The notes: generated from the letters alone by a model not told the origin. A stretch of 64,000 nucleotides of DNA from Brevibacillus sp. (GCA_017656235.1 JACDOF010000012.1:39362-103361), one strand, 5' to 3'. Counted from the first letter of the stretch, positions 16,996 to 26,771 are shown. A program made the numbers and translations.

Positions 16996-17931
16996 CTACC
17001 TCCCATCTTCCGTCCCTCCATGCGTCATCATCAAAAACAACTCTTCCAGCGTGACGGTTCGGGAAGCAATCTGCTCCACTCCGATTCCCGCCCTCACCAG
17101 TTCCCGGTTGGCCCGCCCGATTTGCTTGACGTCCATCCTGCATTTCACTGTACCATCTGGCATCGACCAAACCTGGGATACAAACGACAGCCCCTGAAGC
17201 ACCTCGACTCCGCTCTCCCGCTGCCCGTCGGCAAAGCGCCAGTCTACCTGGTCGGCATACTGCGCCATTAATTCGCGAACCGCGCCGACAAAAATAACAC
17301 GGCCTTTGTGGATAATGGCTACCCGGTCGCACATCAGTTCAATCTCGCTGAGCAGGTGACTGGAGACAAACACGGCCAATCCCTCTTCTTCGGCCAAGCG
17401 GCGGACAAAGTTCCGCAGCTCGCGAATGCCGGCCGGATCCAATCCGTTGGTCGGTTCGTCCAGAATGAGCAGCTTGGGCTTGTGCAGCAGGGCCTGGGCA
17501 ATGCCAAGCCGCTGCCGCATGCCAAGTGAATAGGTTTTTACCTTTTGATTGATCGCCTCCGACAGACCGACAAAGTGAACCACTTCCTCGATACGCTCCG
17601 CGCTGATCCCGCCACTCATCCGGGCGAAGTGTTCCAGGTTTTCCCAACCAGTGAGAAATTTGTACATCTCCGGATTCTCCACAATACAGCCGACCTGCCG
17701 GATGGCTCGTGGAAAGTCGTGCGTCAGGGAATGGCCGGCGATCCGGATCGTACCCCCGTCGGGAAACGCCAAACCGGTCAGCATCCGAATGGTCGTCGTC
17801 TTTCCGGCTCCGTTCGGCCCGAGAAAGCCAAACACTTCCCCTGCCAACACGTCAAAGGTGATATCCTCAATAATCGTTTTACCGCCCAATTTCTTTTGCA
17901 GTTTGGCTACCGAGAGCACGACCTCCGCCAT
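16996..17931 (-). CDS. ABC transporter ATP-binding protein
   Basis: 311 aa; the ATG at 17931 has the best spacing from AAGGAG, with a second ATG three bases upstream. Walker A is GPNGAGKTT, the signature is YSLGMRQRLGIAQALL and Walker B is LLILDEPTNGLDP. A C-terminal regulatory domain of about 90 residues follows, as in the NatA/CcmA-type drug and antimicrobial-peptide exporters. It is the energising subunit for the permease encoded one base downstream. Confidence 0.95.
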   Translation of the reverse strand: MAEVVLSVAKLQKKLGGKTIIEDITFDVLAGEVFGFLGPNGAGKTTTIRMLTGLAFPDGGTIRIAGHSLTHDFPRAIRQVGCIVENPEMYKFLTGWENLEHFARMSGGISAERIEEVVHFVGLSEAINQKVKTYSLGMRQRLGIAQALLHKPKLLILDEPTNGLDPAGIRELRNFVRRLAEEEGLAVFVSSHLLSEIELMCDRVAIIHKGRVIFVGAVRELMAQYADQVDWRFADGQRESGVEVLQGLSFVSQVWSMPDGTVKCRMDVKQIGRANRELVRAGIGVEQIASRTVTLEELFLMMTHGGTEDGR

Positions 17932-18162
17932 CATTCCACTCCTTTCCAACCGATCTGACAAATGGGAGCGATTTCAACGCCGCAGCCGGCTGGTATGCAG
18001 CTTGTACCGTCACAAAACGGGCCGCGGTTCTCGCTGATGACAGTCCGGCTTTGCGCGGGCCGGCTGACGCCAGCGGACAACTTGTGGTACACTACCGATG
18101 ATAAAACATTTCTTTCAGTATAGCATGCCTGGCAGTCTCATTCAGGTTAAAGGAGGCAGACA

Positions 18163-18963
18163 ATGCGCCGCCAGTCAGGAAGGTTGCTCTGGCAGCTTAC
18201 CGGTTCCATCGCTCTCCTTTCCTCTCTCTTGTTTGCCTGTGGTTTTGTGTTCGCTCTTAAGCCCCACGTCCTGGCGCCAGCCGATCCGCTCGTTGTCACG
18301 CCGGAGATATCGCCACAGGAACAACCAGAAGCCGTTCAGGCAGACGGCGAGTGGAATGTCGTGGCGTTGGGTGATTCGCTTACCCGCGGAACAGGTGACG
18401 TCAACGGCCAGGGATATGTCGGATTGTTTCGGCAAGCGTACGAGCAGCAGAGCGGACAGCAGTTGGTGCTGAACAACCTGGCAATCAACGGCCTTACCTC
18501 TGGCGAACTGCTTGCCCAATTGGAACAGCGCCACGTCCAGGAACTGCTATCCACTGCCGATCTGATTCTGTTTACAATCGGAGGAAACGACTTGTTTCGT
18601 CTGAGCGGTGGATTGTACGAATTGGACGAGCAGAGGATCAAAGAGGGAATCGACAAGCTGCAGAAGAACTTTACAAAAGTCCTGGAACGGCTGCGTCACC
18701 ATAACCAGGAAGCCATGATCATCTACCCTGCCTTGTATAACCCGTTTGGCAGCACAGAGGCAGCGTCGATCACCGATGATCCGATTCTCATGTGGAACGG
18801 AGCCGCCAGCCGGATTGCCGCCAGCTTTGACAAGGTAATCGTCGTGCCCACCTACGATCTGTTTGTGCATAAGGAAGACCACTACCTTTACTCCGACCAT
18901 TTCCATCCCAACAGCGCCGGTTATGCCCGCATCGCCGAACGCGTGCTTCAGGCGGTTCGCTGA
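18163..18963 (+). CDS. Secreted or membrane-anchored SGNH/GDSL lipase-esterase (YpmR-like)
   Basis: 266 aa, ATG at 18163 behind AAAGGAGG. Residues 1-32 form an N-terminal signal or anchor segment (LLSSLLFACGFVFAL). The SGNH blocks are all present: ALGDSLTRG (block I, catalytic Ser), NNLAINGLTS (block II, Gly), TIGGNDLF (block III, Asn) and YSDHFHPNSAGYARIA (block V, Asp-x-x-His). It should be an extracytoplasmic ester hydrolase; relatives such as YpmR are annotated as lysophospholipase-like. A hairpin follows the gene. Confidence 0.92.
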   Translation: MRRQSGRLLWQLTGSIALLSSLLFACGFVFALKPHVLAPADPLVVTPEISPQEQPEAVQADGEWNVVALGDSLTRGTGDVNGQGYVGLFRQAYEQQSGQQLVLNNLAINGLTSGELLAQLEQRHVQELLSTADLILFTIGGNDLFRLSGGLYELDEQRIKEGIDKLQKNFTKVLERLRHHNQEAMIIYPALYNPFGSTEAASITDDPILMWNGAASRIAASFDKVIVVPTYDLFVHKEDHYLYSDHFHPNSAGYARIAERVLQAVR

Positions 18964-18972
18964 TGGGCGGCG

Positions 18973-19026
18973 GAGAACACAAGAACGGCCTCTTGCCTGC
19001 TTCGCCAACAGGTCGTTCTTGTTCTC
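18973..19026 (+). terminator. Long hairpin after the SGNH hydrolase
   Basis: GAGAAC, AAGAACG and CCT on the left pair with AGG, CGTTCTT and GTTCTC on the right. No T-run of more than three follows, so it may act as a processing or weak termination site. Confidence 0.5.
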
Positions 19027-19134
19027 TGCTTTCATCCCCAGAATTTCTCCCTGCCCCCATGATGACCCCTGGCACAAACAACACAATGTAACGATATTTT
19101 TTGCCCCAAGCTAGCAATGGAAGGATGAGTAAGC

Positions 19135-19605
19135 ATGGTTCCCATAAAATTGCGTGAAAATTATAAAAAAAGATCCGTACGATTCCTGGGCCTGTTCGAA
19201 CACAATGGTTGGAAAATCAAAGTATACGGCATCTCTTACGACAGCGAAAAGCCCAGAGATTCATTGGTGGAAGCGGCGAAGAAAGCAGCCGTAGGGAAAC
19301 TGCCGCAAATAACGGAGGATATTTACGGAATCGGCTTTCTCGGCGTCCACGATGGGAGAGGAGCAAACCTAGTTTTTCTCGATTGGTGGGGGTATGAAAA
19401 TGAATTGTTCCATCATACGTTTCTCTCATCAAAAGAACACCCGGAGAACCTGGAAGAGAACACTCCCGACGGACCCGCCGCATGTGTGTGGGATTTGATC
19501 GTGATTGGTTTTGAGAGACAAGCCTGGGTTGATTACGTCCTGTCAAACGGGAATGGACCTGACATAGAAGGGTACCTGGCCTGTACGATCAATGAATATG
19601 TGTAA
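19135..19605 (+). CDS. Conserved hypothetical protein, 156 aa
   Basis: ATG at 19135 behind GGAAGGATGAG. The protein begins MVPIKLRENYKKRSVRFLGL and contains GIGFLGVHDGRGANLVFLDW and WDLIVIGFERQAWVDYVL. Similar proteins are widespread in Bacilli, and I recall some database entries calling them isochorismatase. I see no Cys-Asp-Lys isochorismatase triad, so that name is not supported. No membrane segment or signal peptide. Function unknown. Confidence 0.75.
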   Translation: MVPIKLRENYKKRSVRFLGLFEHNGWKIKVYGISYDSEKPRDSLVEAAKKAAVGKLPQITEDIYGIGFLGVHDGRGANLVFLDWWGYENELFHHTFLSSKEHPENLEENTPDGPAACVWDLIVIGFERQAWVDYVLSNGNGPDIEGYLACTINEYV

Positions 19606-19675
19606 AAAAACGATTCCCTGTGGTGATGGAGACGGATGAAGGGATGTGCTGCGGTGCTGTTTGATTTGATGCAAT

Positions 19676-19712
19676 AACGACCTCTTGGCAGTTACAGCCG
19701 CAAGAGGTCGTT
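19676..19712 (-). terminator. Terminator whose 5' arm encodes the end of the MFS protein
   Basis: AACGACCTCTTG (19676-19687) and CAAGAGGTCGTT (19701-19712) form a 12-bp stem. The TAA stop of the MFS gene (19694-19692) sits in the loop, so the last codons form the 5' arm of the stem. Confidence 0.75.
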
Positions 19713-20927
19713 CTTTTCCTGAGATAGAGCGTGACGGATCTCGTACTGCCGCTGTCCGGACCAGTAAAACAGGATGCTGAGCAGCGTGATTCCGGCCATC
19801 GTCACAAACATCGACGGTCCGCCGTATCCGGCCAGGAGAAACCCGCCAAAGGTGGGACCGATAAACTGGCCCAAACTGGTGAAGCTCTGTGTACCGAAAT
19901 ACGCGCCGCGCATGGCCGGAGGAGCGAGCCGATCGATAAACAGATTGGAGGCGGGAAAGGTCAAAATCTCACCGATGGTAAACACGATCATGGAACTGAT
20001 GAACCACGTCCAATCGGAGGAAACAGCAAATCCCACCTGACCGAGTGCGTAGAACATACACCCCGCCACAATGCTGTACAGCGGCGTGCGTTTCTCCGCC
20101 CATTTGGCCAGCGGATACTGCAGCAGCACGACGACCAGCGCATTGACACTCATCAGCACGGCAAACAGTTTGACACCGTCGACAAACAGGTCAGCCACAT
20201 ACTGCGAAAGTGTGACGGTCATCTGCGAATACCCAATGCTGACGAGGACGCCGCCCACCAGGAAAAACCGGAGGGCGACGTCTTGCGCCACAACTTTCCA
20301 TGTGCTTCCAAACGTAATTCGCTCTTTCTGCAGTCCTTCGATCTGCCTGATTCCAAAGTGGTTGAGGATCACCTGCAAAACGAGCACATAAGACAAGTAG
20401 ACTGCCGAAGTAACAAAAAACGGCAGGGAATCGGCCCGCAAGGCGAGGTACGCGCCGGCGAGCGGTCCTGCGGCCACGCCGATGTTGATGCACATATAGC
20501 GCAGGGAAAATACGCGGAACCGTTTGGCTGGTTCGGTAATATCGGCCATCAGTGCCTGTGAAACCGGTTCGTAAAACGACCGGCACAACCCTCCCAGCAC
20601 GCTTAAAAGCAAAAAAAGCAGGGGATGATCTCCCACCGCAAAGCCAAAAAAGACCATCGACCAGACATAGAGCGCCCCCAGCATGACACGCCGCCTGCCA
20701 AACAAATCGGACAGCGCTCCTCCGACAAAACCGCCGAAAGCCCCGGCCAGCGAACTGGCACCAATGGTCAGTCCGATCATGACCTCGTTCATCTCTGTCT
20801 TGGTCGCCAGGTAGATGGCCAGAAACGGCATGCTCATCGAACTGGCGGCGCGAACAAATACGGTGCCAACCAACAGCAAGTGCACGATTGGATGGTACGC
20901 GGCCAGGAAAGCGCGAACCCTGTTCAT
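19692..20927 (-). CDS. Major facilitator superfamily transporter
   Basis: 411 aa from the ATG at 20927, seven bases after GGGAG; an in-frame ATG at 20945 lacks a ribosome site. Twelve hydrophobic segments are visible. The family loop motif between helices 2 and 3 reads GGALSDLFGRRRVML, and a related motif begins the second half. It resembles drug-efflux MFS proteins, but the substrate cannot be told. It precedes no obvious partner and ends in an overlapping terminator. Confidence 0.92.
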   Translation of the reverse strand: MNRVRAFLAAYHPIVHLLLVGTVFVRAASSMSMPFLAIYLATKTEMNEVMIGLTIGASSLAGAFGGFVGGALSDLFGRRRVMLGALYVWSMVFFGFAVGDHPLLFLLLSVLGGLCRSFYEPVSQALMADITEPAKRFRVFSLRYMCINIGVAAGPLAGAYLALRADSLPFFVTSAVYLSYVLVLQVILNHFGIRQIEGLQKERITFGSTWKVVAQDVALRFFLVGGVLVSIGYSQMTVTLSQYVADLFVDGVKLFAVLMSVNALVVVLLQYPLAKWAEKRTPLYSIVAGCMFYALGQVGFAVSSDWTWFISSMIVFTIGEILTFPASNLFIDRLAPPAMRGAYFGTQSFTSLGQFIGPTFGGFLLAGYGGPSMFVTMAGITLLSILFYWSGQRQYEIRHALSQEKNDLLRL

Positions 20928-20983
20928 CTCTCTACTCCCATCCACGCGGTATTCAAATTTTTCAATCAGATATGAAGGTACTG

Positions 20984-21826
20984 CTACCGTTCAACTTCCA
21001 GTTTTTCTACAATCTCCTGCTCTTCATTCCATTTCAGCGCCCGGTACTGGACATCGTGGTAAAAGGTGAACCAGGCCCCGTCGCGAATTCCCTCTTGAAC
21101 CCATTTTTGCTTGGCAAAGATGGAGGTCATCGGATAATCGTCGTACGCCATGACCCAGAGCGGATTGGCGTGGGCGTGTGTCGGCAGCAGATCGGCCAGA
21201 TGGAGCAGTTTCTCACCGCCGCTCACCATCGATACGATGGCATGGCCATTGCTGTGTCCGCCCGTGTGGTGAAGCGTGATGCCAGGCAGCGCTTCCAACC
21301 GCTCGCCGTACGTTTGGACCTGATTCTCAATCGGCCGCCAGTTGTCTTCCCAGTAGGTGTTGCGCGAACGAATATTGGGATTGCGCATTTCGTCCCACTC
21401 GATCTCCTGCACGTAAATCACAGCTTTTGGAAAAGTGGAAACGAGTTGGTCTCCGCTGCGGGAAACAAGTCCGTTGCAATGGTCATAGTGCATGTGCGTC
21501 ATCAGGACGGCGTCGATGTCTTCAGGGGCAAGACCCAAATCGGCCAGTGCCTCGATCACCCGGGACTCTTCGGCCAAGCCGAAATTCCGCTTCTGCTTTT
21601 CAGTCAGTCGATCATTTCCAATTCCCGCCTCAATCAGCAGATTCTTGCCGTGTGCCTGCACCAGAATGGGATCCGTTCGGAGTGGAATCTGGTTCAACTC
21701 ATTGACGGGGTACCTTCTGCTCCAGAGCGGTTTCGGTACGACGCCAAACATGGCCCCGCCATCCAACTGTGTCAAACCGCCCGGCAGCCAGGTAAGTGTA
21801 AAATCCCCCAGTTGCAGCTTGTTCAT
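20984..21826 (-). CDS. Metallo-beta-lactamase-fold hydrolase, YtnP/AHL-lactonase-like
   Basis: 280 aa from the ATG at 21826 behind AAGGAGGAAT. The zinc motif HMHYDH lies at residues 111-116, followed by GGHSNGHAIV (third His), HLADLLPTHAH (bridging Asp) and a C-terminal His in WFTFYHDV. This arrangement matches quorum-quenching lactonases and YtnP of Bacillus. The start of the MFS gene is 57 bases downstream. The true substrate is inferred only. Confidence 0.88.
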   Translation of the reverse strand: MNKLQLGDFTLTWLPGGLTQLDGGAMFGVVPKPLWSRRYPVNELNQIPLRTDPILVQAHGKNLLIEAGIGNDRLTEKQKRNFGLAEESRVIEALADLGLAPEDIDAVLMTHMHYDHCNGLVSRSGDQLVSTFPKAVIYVQEIEWDEMRNPNIRSRNTYWEDNWRPIENQVQTYGERLEALPGITLHHTGGHSNGHAIVSMVSGGEKLLHLADLLPTHAHANPLWVMAYDDYPMTSIFAKQKWVQEGIRDGAWFTFYHDVQYRALKWNEEQEIVEKLEVER

Positions 21827-21944
21827 GGAACCATTCCTCCTTGTGGCGGCTGCGCCGGTTTTCTCGTCACCGGACGCAAGCCCGTTATCCTGTCCACGTC
21901 CATTATAAACCAATCAGGAAAAAGGAACCATCACTGACGTGAAA

Positions 21945-21964
21945 AAGCACCCATCCGGGTGCTT
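21945..21964 (-). terminator. Intrinsic terminator
   Basis: On the minus strand AAGCACCC, a GGAT loop, GGGTGCTT and then TTT, 10 bases after the stop of the 100-aa gene. Confidence 0.85.
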
Positions 21965-21973
21965 CAGTCGGGA

Positions 21974-22276
21974 TTAGCGGTCCGCCTTTTCGATTACGCT
22001 CACGAACCGGGTGCAAGTGTCTACTTCCAGGGTAATTTCACTGGCGATCGCTTCTACTGTCAAGGTTGTATCCGCACCCCGGTCGACCAGCTTCAGTTGC
22101 GCCATTTTTTCCATATCTCGATAGATACTGATCAAGTTCTTTGCGGACTGCTCTGTTCCGCCGGCAATGACGGTAAAACCGGTGGCGACGTGGAACCTCC
22201 ATCCCTTCAGCGTGATCGTTTGTGCCCGACCAAACAGGAATTGACGTTTTCCCAGCAGGATACCTTTATCGCCCAT
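21974..22276 (-). CDS. Hypothetical protein, 100 aa
   Basis: ATG at 22276 (MGDKGILLGKRQFLFGRAQT), with GGGTGG as a modest ribosome site. The protein is small, beta-rich and without membrane segments; its C-terminal half is helical then LTVEAIASEITLEVDTCTRF. It is isolated between homoserine dehydrogenase and a terminator. I do not recognise the family. Confidence 0.65.
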   Translation of the reverse strand: MGDKGILLGKRQFLFGRAQTITLKGWRFHVATGFTVIAGGTEQSAKNLISIYRDMEKMAQLKLVDRGADTTLTVEAIASEITLEVDTCTRFVSVIEKADR

Positions 22277-22417
22277 AGTGACGCCACCCTTCCCCCTATC
22301 ACTGTTGTCCACTTCCATTGTGCATCGAATTCCGAGGCAAAAGGAAGACATTCGACAAAAGATCCTATGAAATGACAAGTCATAACCGACTGGTTCTGCC
22401 TGTCGGTTGATAAAATC

Positions 22418-23452
22418 TTACACCATTCGCGCCAGGATGTGTTCGAAATCCTTCAAGGCGGCTGCTGCTGTGGCCCGCGGATCAGACTTCCCTCCGATCA
22501 CGACCAGGTCCCCCATGTCATCGCTTTTCACCTGTATGGCTTTGGTCGCTCCCTTAACGTGGGCAAACGGATGATCGGACGGATAGAGGGTACAACCTAC
22601 CTTGGCCGTCACATCCCCGTGAGACGCCCTGGTTAGACTGCCAACCAGACGGGGGACGAGACCTTTTTGACGCCACGTGGCAACTTCCACCGTTGAGGTT
22701 GTAATCCCGGAAACGGCAATGTCCGACAGTTTCAATCTGCAGCCAAAGACGGCATTGGCCAGGATCGTCAGTTTGCAGGCGGTGTCCCAACCATCGAGAT
22801 CGAAGCGCGGGTCCGCTTCGGCAATTCCCAGGCGCTGCGCTTCTTCGGTTGCAGCGGCAATGGACAGGTTGTGCTCCATCATCAGATGAAGGACGAAGTT
22901 GGCCGTGCCGGTAAAAATGCCGTTCAGCTCGCTGATTTCACACCCGGCCAAGTTGTATCGGCACAGGTCGACGGTGGGGAGGGCAGCGGCAGTAGCGCCG
23001 CTGATTTTTAACGCACCCCCCTGTTGGGAGGCGAGGGCGGCCAGTCCGGGGTAATCGTGAACCAGGGCACCTTTGGAAATGACGATCGCATGCATCCCTT
23101 GTTTCAGCGCTGCGGTCAGATAGGAAAGGGCCGGCTCCCCCGTGTGAAAGTCTGTTGGTCCTGCCTCGATCAGCACATCGGCGCCGCAATCCGCGATAAA
23201 CGAAGGTCCCGTAAAGGCGGCGTCAGCCATCCTGGCTAGCTTCAATCCGCCGTTCGCTTTCCTGCATTCGCGCAGGTACTCCCACTCGATGCCAGCCGGG
23301 TCGTACAGCCCGCGGTCCGAGCCGCAGACAGCCGTCACCCGTACGTCGACGCCATACAGGTTGGCGTATCGAACCCGGCGCTCAGCCAGCAGTTGGGCCA
23401 CGTGCCAGCCGACATTACCAAATCCACTGATTGCAATATTCCAACGTTTCAC
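22418..23452 (-). CDS. Homoserine dehydrogenase (short, without ACT domain)
   Basis: 344 aa from a GTG at 23452; GGGGGAAAC lies upstream. The NAD(P)-binding motif ISGFGNVGWHVAQLL starts at residue 8, and the substrate region LNGIFTGTANFVLHLM plus AEADPRFDLDGWDTACKL is typical. It would reduce aspartate semialdehyde to homoserine in the threonine/methionine branch. The C-terminal ACT regulatory domain of the standard Hom protein is absent, so it is a short paralogue that may escape threonine feedback or serve a catabolic role. Confidence 0.9.
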   Translation of the reverse strand: MKRWNIAISGFGNVGWHVAQLLAERRVRYANLYGVDVRVTAVCGSDRGLYDPAGIEWEYLRECRKANGGLKLARMADAAFTGPSFIADCGADVLIEAGPTDFHTGEPALSYLTAALKQGMHAIVISKGALVHDYPGLAALASQQGGALKISGATAAALPTVDLCRYNLAGCEISELNGIFTGTANFVLHLMMEHNLSIAAATEEAQRLGIAEADPRFDLDGWDTACKLTILANAVFGCRLKLSDIAVSGITTSTVEVATWRQKGLVPRLVGSLTRASHGDVTAKVGCTLYPSDHPFAHVKGATKAIQVKSDDMGDLVVIGGKSDPRATAAAALKDFEHILARMV

Positions 23453-23595
23453 GTTTCATGTTTCCCCCTGTTCCGTTGTCTTTCGCCGGCGCGCCTCTTT
23501 CTTCCCATCCCTCGCCGGCACGATATTGCCGGACATAAAAGCGGCACGCCTTCATCGCGTGCCCAATGGCTGATCCTGTCAGCTTATTCTCCGTG

Positions 23596-23790
23596 TCAAG
23601 TCTCCTCGTCATCTGCCGCGTATTCCGTTGTTATTCTGATTCCTGGCAGCCGTCCCGCCCTTTTGGCCGACTCCCGCAGCAAAAACTCAATATGCGTGTT
23701 GACACTCCTGAATTCATCAGCGGCCCATCGCTCCAGCACCTCGTACAGCTTCGGATCCATTCGCAGCAGGAATTTCTTTTTTGCGGACAT
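23596..23790 (-). CDS. Small ribbon-helix-helix (Arc/CopG-like) DNA-binding protein
   Basis: 64 aa, ATG at 23790. The N-terminus KKKFLLRMDPKLYEVLERWA followed by EFRSVNTHIEFLLRESAKR is a clear ribbon-helix-helix: a beta strand with exposed Lys/Arg, then two helices. Such proteins bind DNA as dimers through the ribbon. It follows the SPFH gene by 18 bases and must share its transcript. Four 11-bp units upstream of the SPFH gene are good candidate sites for autoregulation. Confidence 0.85.
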   Translation of the reverse strand: MSAKKKFLLRMDPKLYEVLERWAADEFRSVNTHIEFLLRESAKRAGRLPGIRITTEYAADDEET

Positions 23791-23808
23791 CTGACCAAAT
23801 CCTGTCCG

Positions 23809-24654
23809 TCAGTAGAGTGATCCCGCATTGACCACAGGTTGGGCTGCCCGCTCAGACACGATCGCGACAAGCAAATTGTTGACCATCGCCGCTTTTCTCT
23901 CTTCATCCAGTTCAAGCAATTGGTCACGCTGAAGCTGCTCAATCGCCATCTGTACCATGCCGACAGCTCCCTGTACGATCAGCTTGCGGGCCGAAACGAT
24001 GGCTGCGGCTTGCTGACGCTGCAGCATCGCGCTGGCTATTTCTGTGGAGTAGGCCAGGTGGGTCAGGCGGGCTTCCAACACTTCCACGCCGGCGACGGCC
24101 AGACGTTCTTGCAGTTCTTGCGCCAGTTCGTCGGCAATCTCGTCCGTGTTGCCGCGCAGTGAGTACCCTTCCTGCTCAAAGTTGTCGTACGGATAGCGGC
24201 TGGCCACGTGACGCAGTGCCGTCTCGCTTTGAATCTCCACGAATTCCTCGTAGTCGTCCACGTCAAACAGCGCTTTGGCCGAATCAACGACGCGAAACAC
24301 GACCACAGCAGCGATTTCAACCGGATTGCCATCCACGTCATTTACTTTGAGGCGGGCACTGTTGAAATTGCGCACCCTGAGTGAAACGCTGCGTCGTAAC
24401 GTAAACGGAACAGTCAACCACAGGCCGCTTTCACGAATGCTGCCGAGGTATCTGCCGAAAAATGTAAGGACAACCGCCTGATTGGGCTGGACAATGACGA
24501 TACCGGTGGCGAACACCACCGCAAGCAGCAAAGACATCACACCGAGCAGCACACCTGCCTGACTAAACAGGGAGAGAACGCCTGCTACCAGCAATACGGC
24601 GATGATCAATATCCCTGCAAAACCATTGATTGCCCATACCTTCCGCTCGTTCAT
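23809..24654 (-). CDS. SPFH/band-7 (stomatin-prohibitin) domain membrane protein
   Basis: 281 aa from the ATG at 24654 behind AGAGGGGG. Two adjacent hydrophobic segments (about 11-30 and 34-54) are followed by the SPFH domain ([19 protein letters not shown], then [15 protein letters not shown] and [14 protein letters not shown]) and a long helical C-terminal part with [28 protein letters not shown] proteins oligomerise into membrane microdomain scaffolds and often regulate membrane proteases. No NfeD partner is present; its partner here is the RHH gene. Confidence 0.92.
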   Translation of the reverse strand: MNERKVWAINGFAGILIIAVLLVAGVLSLFSQAGVLLGVMSLLLAVVFATGIVIVQPNQAVVLTFFGRYLGSIRESGLWLTVPFTLRRSVSLRVRNFNSARLKVNDVDGNPVEIAAVVVFRVVDSAKALFDVDDYEEFVEIQSETALRHVASRYPYDNFEQEGYSLRGNTDEIADELAQELQERLAVAGVEVLEARLTHLAYSTEIASAMLQRQQAAAIVSARKLIVQGAVGMVQMAIEQLQRDQLLELDEERKAAMVNNLLVAIVSERAAQPVVNAGSLY

Positions 24655-24686
24655 CTCTGTTTGCCCCCTCTGTATCACGACGTACG

Positions 24687-24730
24687 TGATCGTATTGTGA
24701 TATTGCTTTGATATCGTTATGATATCACTT
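24687..24730. promoter_or_regulatory. Four tandem 11-bp operator-like units upstream of SPFH-RHH
   Basis: On the plus strand TGATCGTATTG, TGATATTGCTT, TGATATCGTTA and TGATATCACTT lie end to end with an exact 11-base period, about one helical turn, so all units face the same side of DNA. They span the likely promoter of the SPFH operon (a TTTACA-like -35 on the minus strand near 24736). The arrangement is what a cooperative ribbon-helix-helix repressor needs, and such a gene is the second one in the operon. Confidence 0.7.
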
Positions 24731-24770
24731 TTGTAAAAGAATGAAAATCCAGAGGGGGGTGGAATTTTTA

Positions 24771-26771
24771 TCAAATCTCGCGAGCAACCAGCGCTCCTTC
24801 CAGAATCGCCCGTTTGGCGTCCAGTTCGCCAGCTTCCCTGGCGCCGCCAATCACGTGGACGGGCAATGTGCCGGTCAAGGAAGAAGCCAGCCTGTCGTTG
24901 GAGGTGGCACCTGCGGCAATTACCACGGTATCAGCCGGTAAAAGGCGTTCTTCTCCCCGGTAAACGATCCAAACACCATCTGGTGTTATCTCCCGGTAGT
25001 CAATTTCGGTCAGCATGTTCACTCCCTGCTGCTTCAGACGGGCCAGCACTGCCCAGCGGGTCGTTTTGCCCAGCCCGGTCCCCACCTGCCTGCCTCGCCG
25101 CAGCATGGTGATCTCCCGTCTGCTGCGCAGCACGTTATGCAGAGAAGCGGCGTCAACGATCCCCCATTCAAGCAGGTATTCAGCCGACTTTGCCGACACG
25201 CCGTTCCACTCACACAGCATGTGGGCCAGATCACAGGCAATGCCGCCCGCGCCAATGATGACCACGCGCCGTCCGATTTCAGCCTTTCCCTCGAAAACAT
25301 CGGTGTAGGAGACAACGTGCGGCAGATCGATTCCCGGCAGATCTGGCCGACGGGGTATGACACCGGTCGCCAGAACCACTTCGTCAAATGCTTCCGTGCG
25401 AAGCATTTCCACCGTTACCTCTACACCGCACCGCACGTCTACCCCATGCTTGCCCAACTGTGTCCGGTAATAGCGCAGTGTCTCGTCGAACTCCTCTTTA
25501 TCCGGTACGAGGCGGGCGTAGTTCAATTGACCGCCGACCTGTTGTTCCCGCTCGAACAACACCACCTGGTGACCGCGTATCGCCAACACACGTGCCGCTT
25601 CCAGCCCGGCCGGCCCGGCTCCGACGACAGCCACGCGCTTTTGCATGGCAGCCGGTTTTATGGCCAACTCCTTCTCCCGTCCCGCTTCCGGATTGACCAG
25701 ACAGCTTACCGGCTTCCCCGAAAAGATGTGGTCAAGACAGGCTTGATTGCAGGCGATACAGGTGTTTACCTCGTCAAACCGGCCAGCCTTGCTTTTGTTC
25801 ACAATCTGCGGGTCGGCCAAAAAGGGGCGAGCCAGTGAGACCAGATCACACATTCCTTCTCTCAGACACTGTTCGGCAAGCCGCAGATCATTGATCCGGT
25901 TGCTGGCCATAACCGGGATGCCCACCGCCGCCTTGATCTCCCGGGCGACCCAGACAAAAGAGCCGCGCGGAACCATCATCGCGATCGTCGGTACCTGCGA
26001 TTCATGCCAGCCAATTCCGACATTGAGCGCGTCTACTCCTGCCTCTTCCAGCAACTGTGCAAAGCGGACCGTCTCTTCCAGCGTGGTGCTGTTCGGTATC
26101 AGATCCAGTCCCGACATGCGGAAAATGACCGGATATTGACTGCCAACTGCCGCTCTGATCCGTTTGGCGATCTCCACACCGAAGCGGCAGCGGTTCGTAA
26201 AGGTGCCGCCCCAGCGATCGGTTCGCCGGTTGGTTACGGGTGAGAGAAACTGGTTGATCAGGTACCCTTCCGAGCCCATGATCTCCACCCCGTCAAATCC
26301 AGCCGCCCTGGCCCGCAGCGCACCGTCAACAAAGGCCTGGATGGTCTGTTCGATTTCTTCTTCGCTCAACTCGCGCGGCGCCGTACGGTTAATCGGCGCT
26401 TGAATGGGCGATGGAGCTACCGGATCAAGCCCCGTCATCTCCTTGTAGGCGTATCTGCCGGCGTGAAACAACTGCAGGAAAATACGTCCCCCCTCCCGGT
26501 GTACCGCTTCGGTCACCGGCCGGATTTGTTCCACCTGGGCATCATCATGGATGGCAGCCGCTTCCGGTCCCAGTCCGCCCTCGGGGCAGACGGCCATACC
26601 GCCCGTTACAATGATTCCTGCTCCCCCTCTGGCCCGCTCCGCATAAAAGCGAGCCAGCCGCTCCATTCCATTCTCCATCGTTTCCAATCCGGTGTGCATG
26701 GAGCCCATCACAATCCGGTTGGGGAACGTGACTCCGGCCAGGCGAATCGGCTCAAACAGACGTCTCAACAC
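24771..26771 (-). CDS. NADH:flavin oxidoreductase, 2,4-dienoyl-CoA reductase (FadH)-like
   Basis: 666 aa from a GTG at 26771 behind CAAGGAGG. Residues 1-335 form an old-yellow-enzyme TIM barrel ([15 protein letters not shown], then [20 protein letters not shown]). A Cys cluster CIACNQAC followed by a fourth Cys 12 residues later binds a 4Fe-4S centre. The C-terminal half holds FAD ([14 protein letters not shown]) and NAD ([13 protein letters not shown]) Rossmann motifs. This is the DCR/enoate-reductase layout. The FadR-type operator before it supports a role in unsaturated fatty acid beta-oxidation. Confidence 0.92.
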   Translation of the reverse strand: MLRRLFEPIRLAGVTFPNRIVMGSMHTGLETMENGMERLARFYAERARGGAGIIVTGGMAVCPEGGLGPEAAAIHDDAQVEQIRPVTEAVHREGGRIFLQLFHAGRYAYKEMTGLDPVAPSPIQAPINRTAPRELSEEEIEQTIQAFVDGALRARAAGFDGVEIMGSEGYLINQFLSPVTNRRTDRWGGTFTNRCRFGVEIAKRIRAAVGSQYPVIFRMSGLDLIPNSTTLEETVRFAQLLEEAGVDALNVGIGWHESQVPTIAMMVPRGSFVWVAREIKAAVGIPVMASNRINDLRLAEQCLREGMCDLVSLARPFLADPQIVNKSKAGRFDEVNTCIACNQACLDHIFSGKPVSCLVNPEAGREKELAIKPAAMQKRVAVVGAGPAGLEAARVLAIRGHQVVLFEREQQVGGQLNYARLVPDKEEFDETLRYYRTQLGKHGVDVRCGVEVTVEMLRTEAFDEVVLATGVIPRRPDLPGIDLPHVVSYTDVFEGKAEIGRRVVIIGAGGIACDLAHMLCEWNGVSAKSAEYLLEWGIVDAASLHNVLRSRREITMLRRGRQVGTGLGKTTRWAVLARLKQQGVNMLTEIDYREITPDGVWIVYRGEERLLPADTVVIAAGATSNDRLASSLTGTLPVHVIGGAREAGELDAKRAILEGALVAREI

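Noticed and set aside
23415..23457. An ATG just before the homoserine dehydrogenase GTG, in another frame
   Set aside because: The frame closes after about 14 codons or gives an unknown 65-aa frame; the GTG at 23452 gives the correct Rossmann N-terminus.
24687..24730. CRISPR-like array for the 11-bp repeats
   Set aside because: No spacers: the units are contiguous and far too short, and no cas gene is present.
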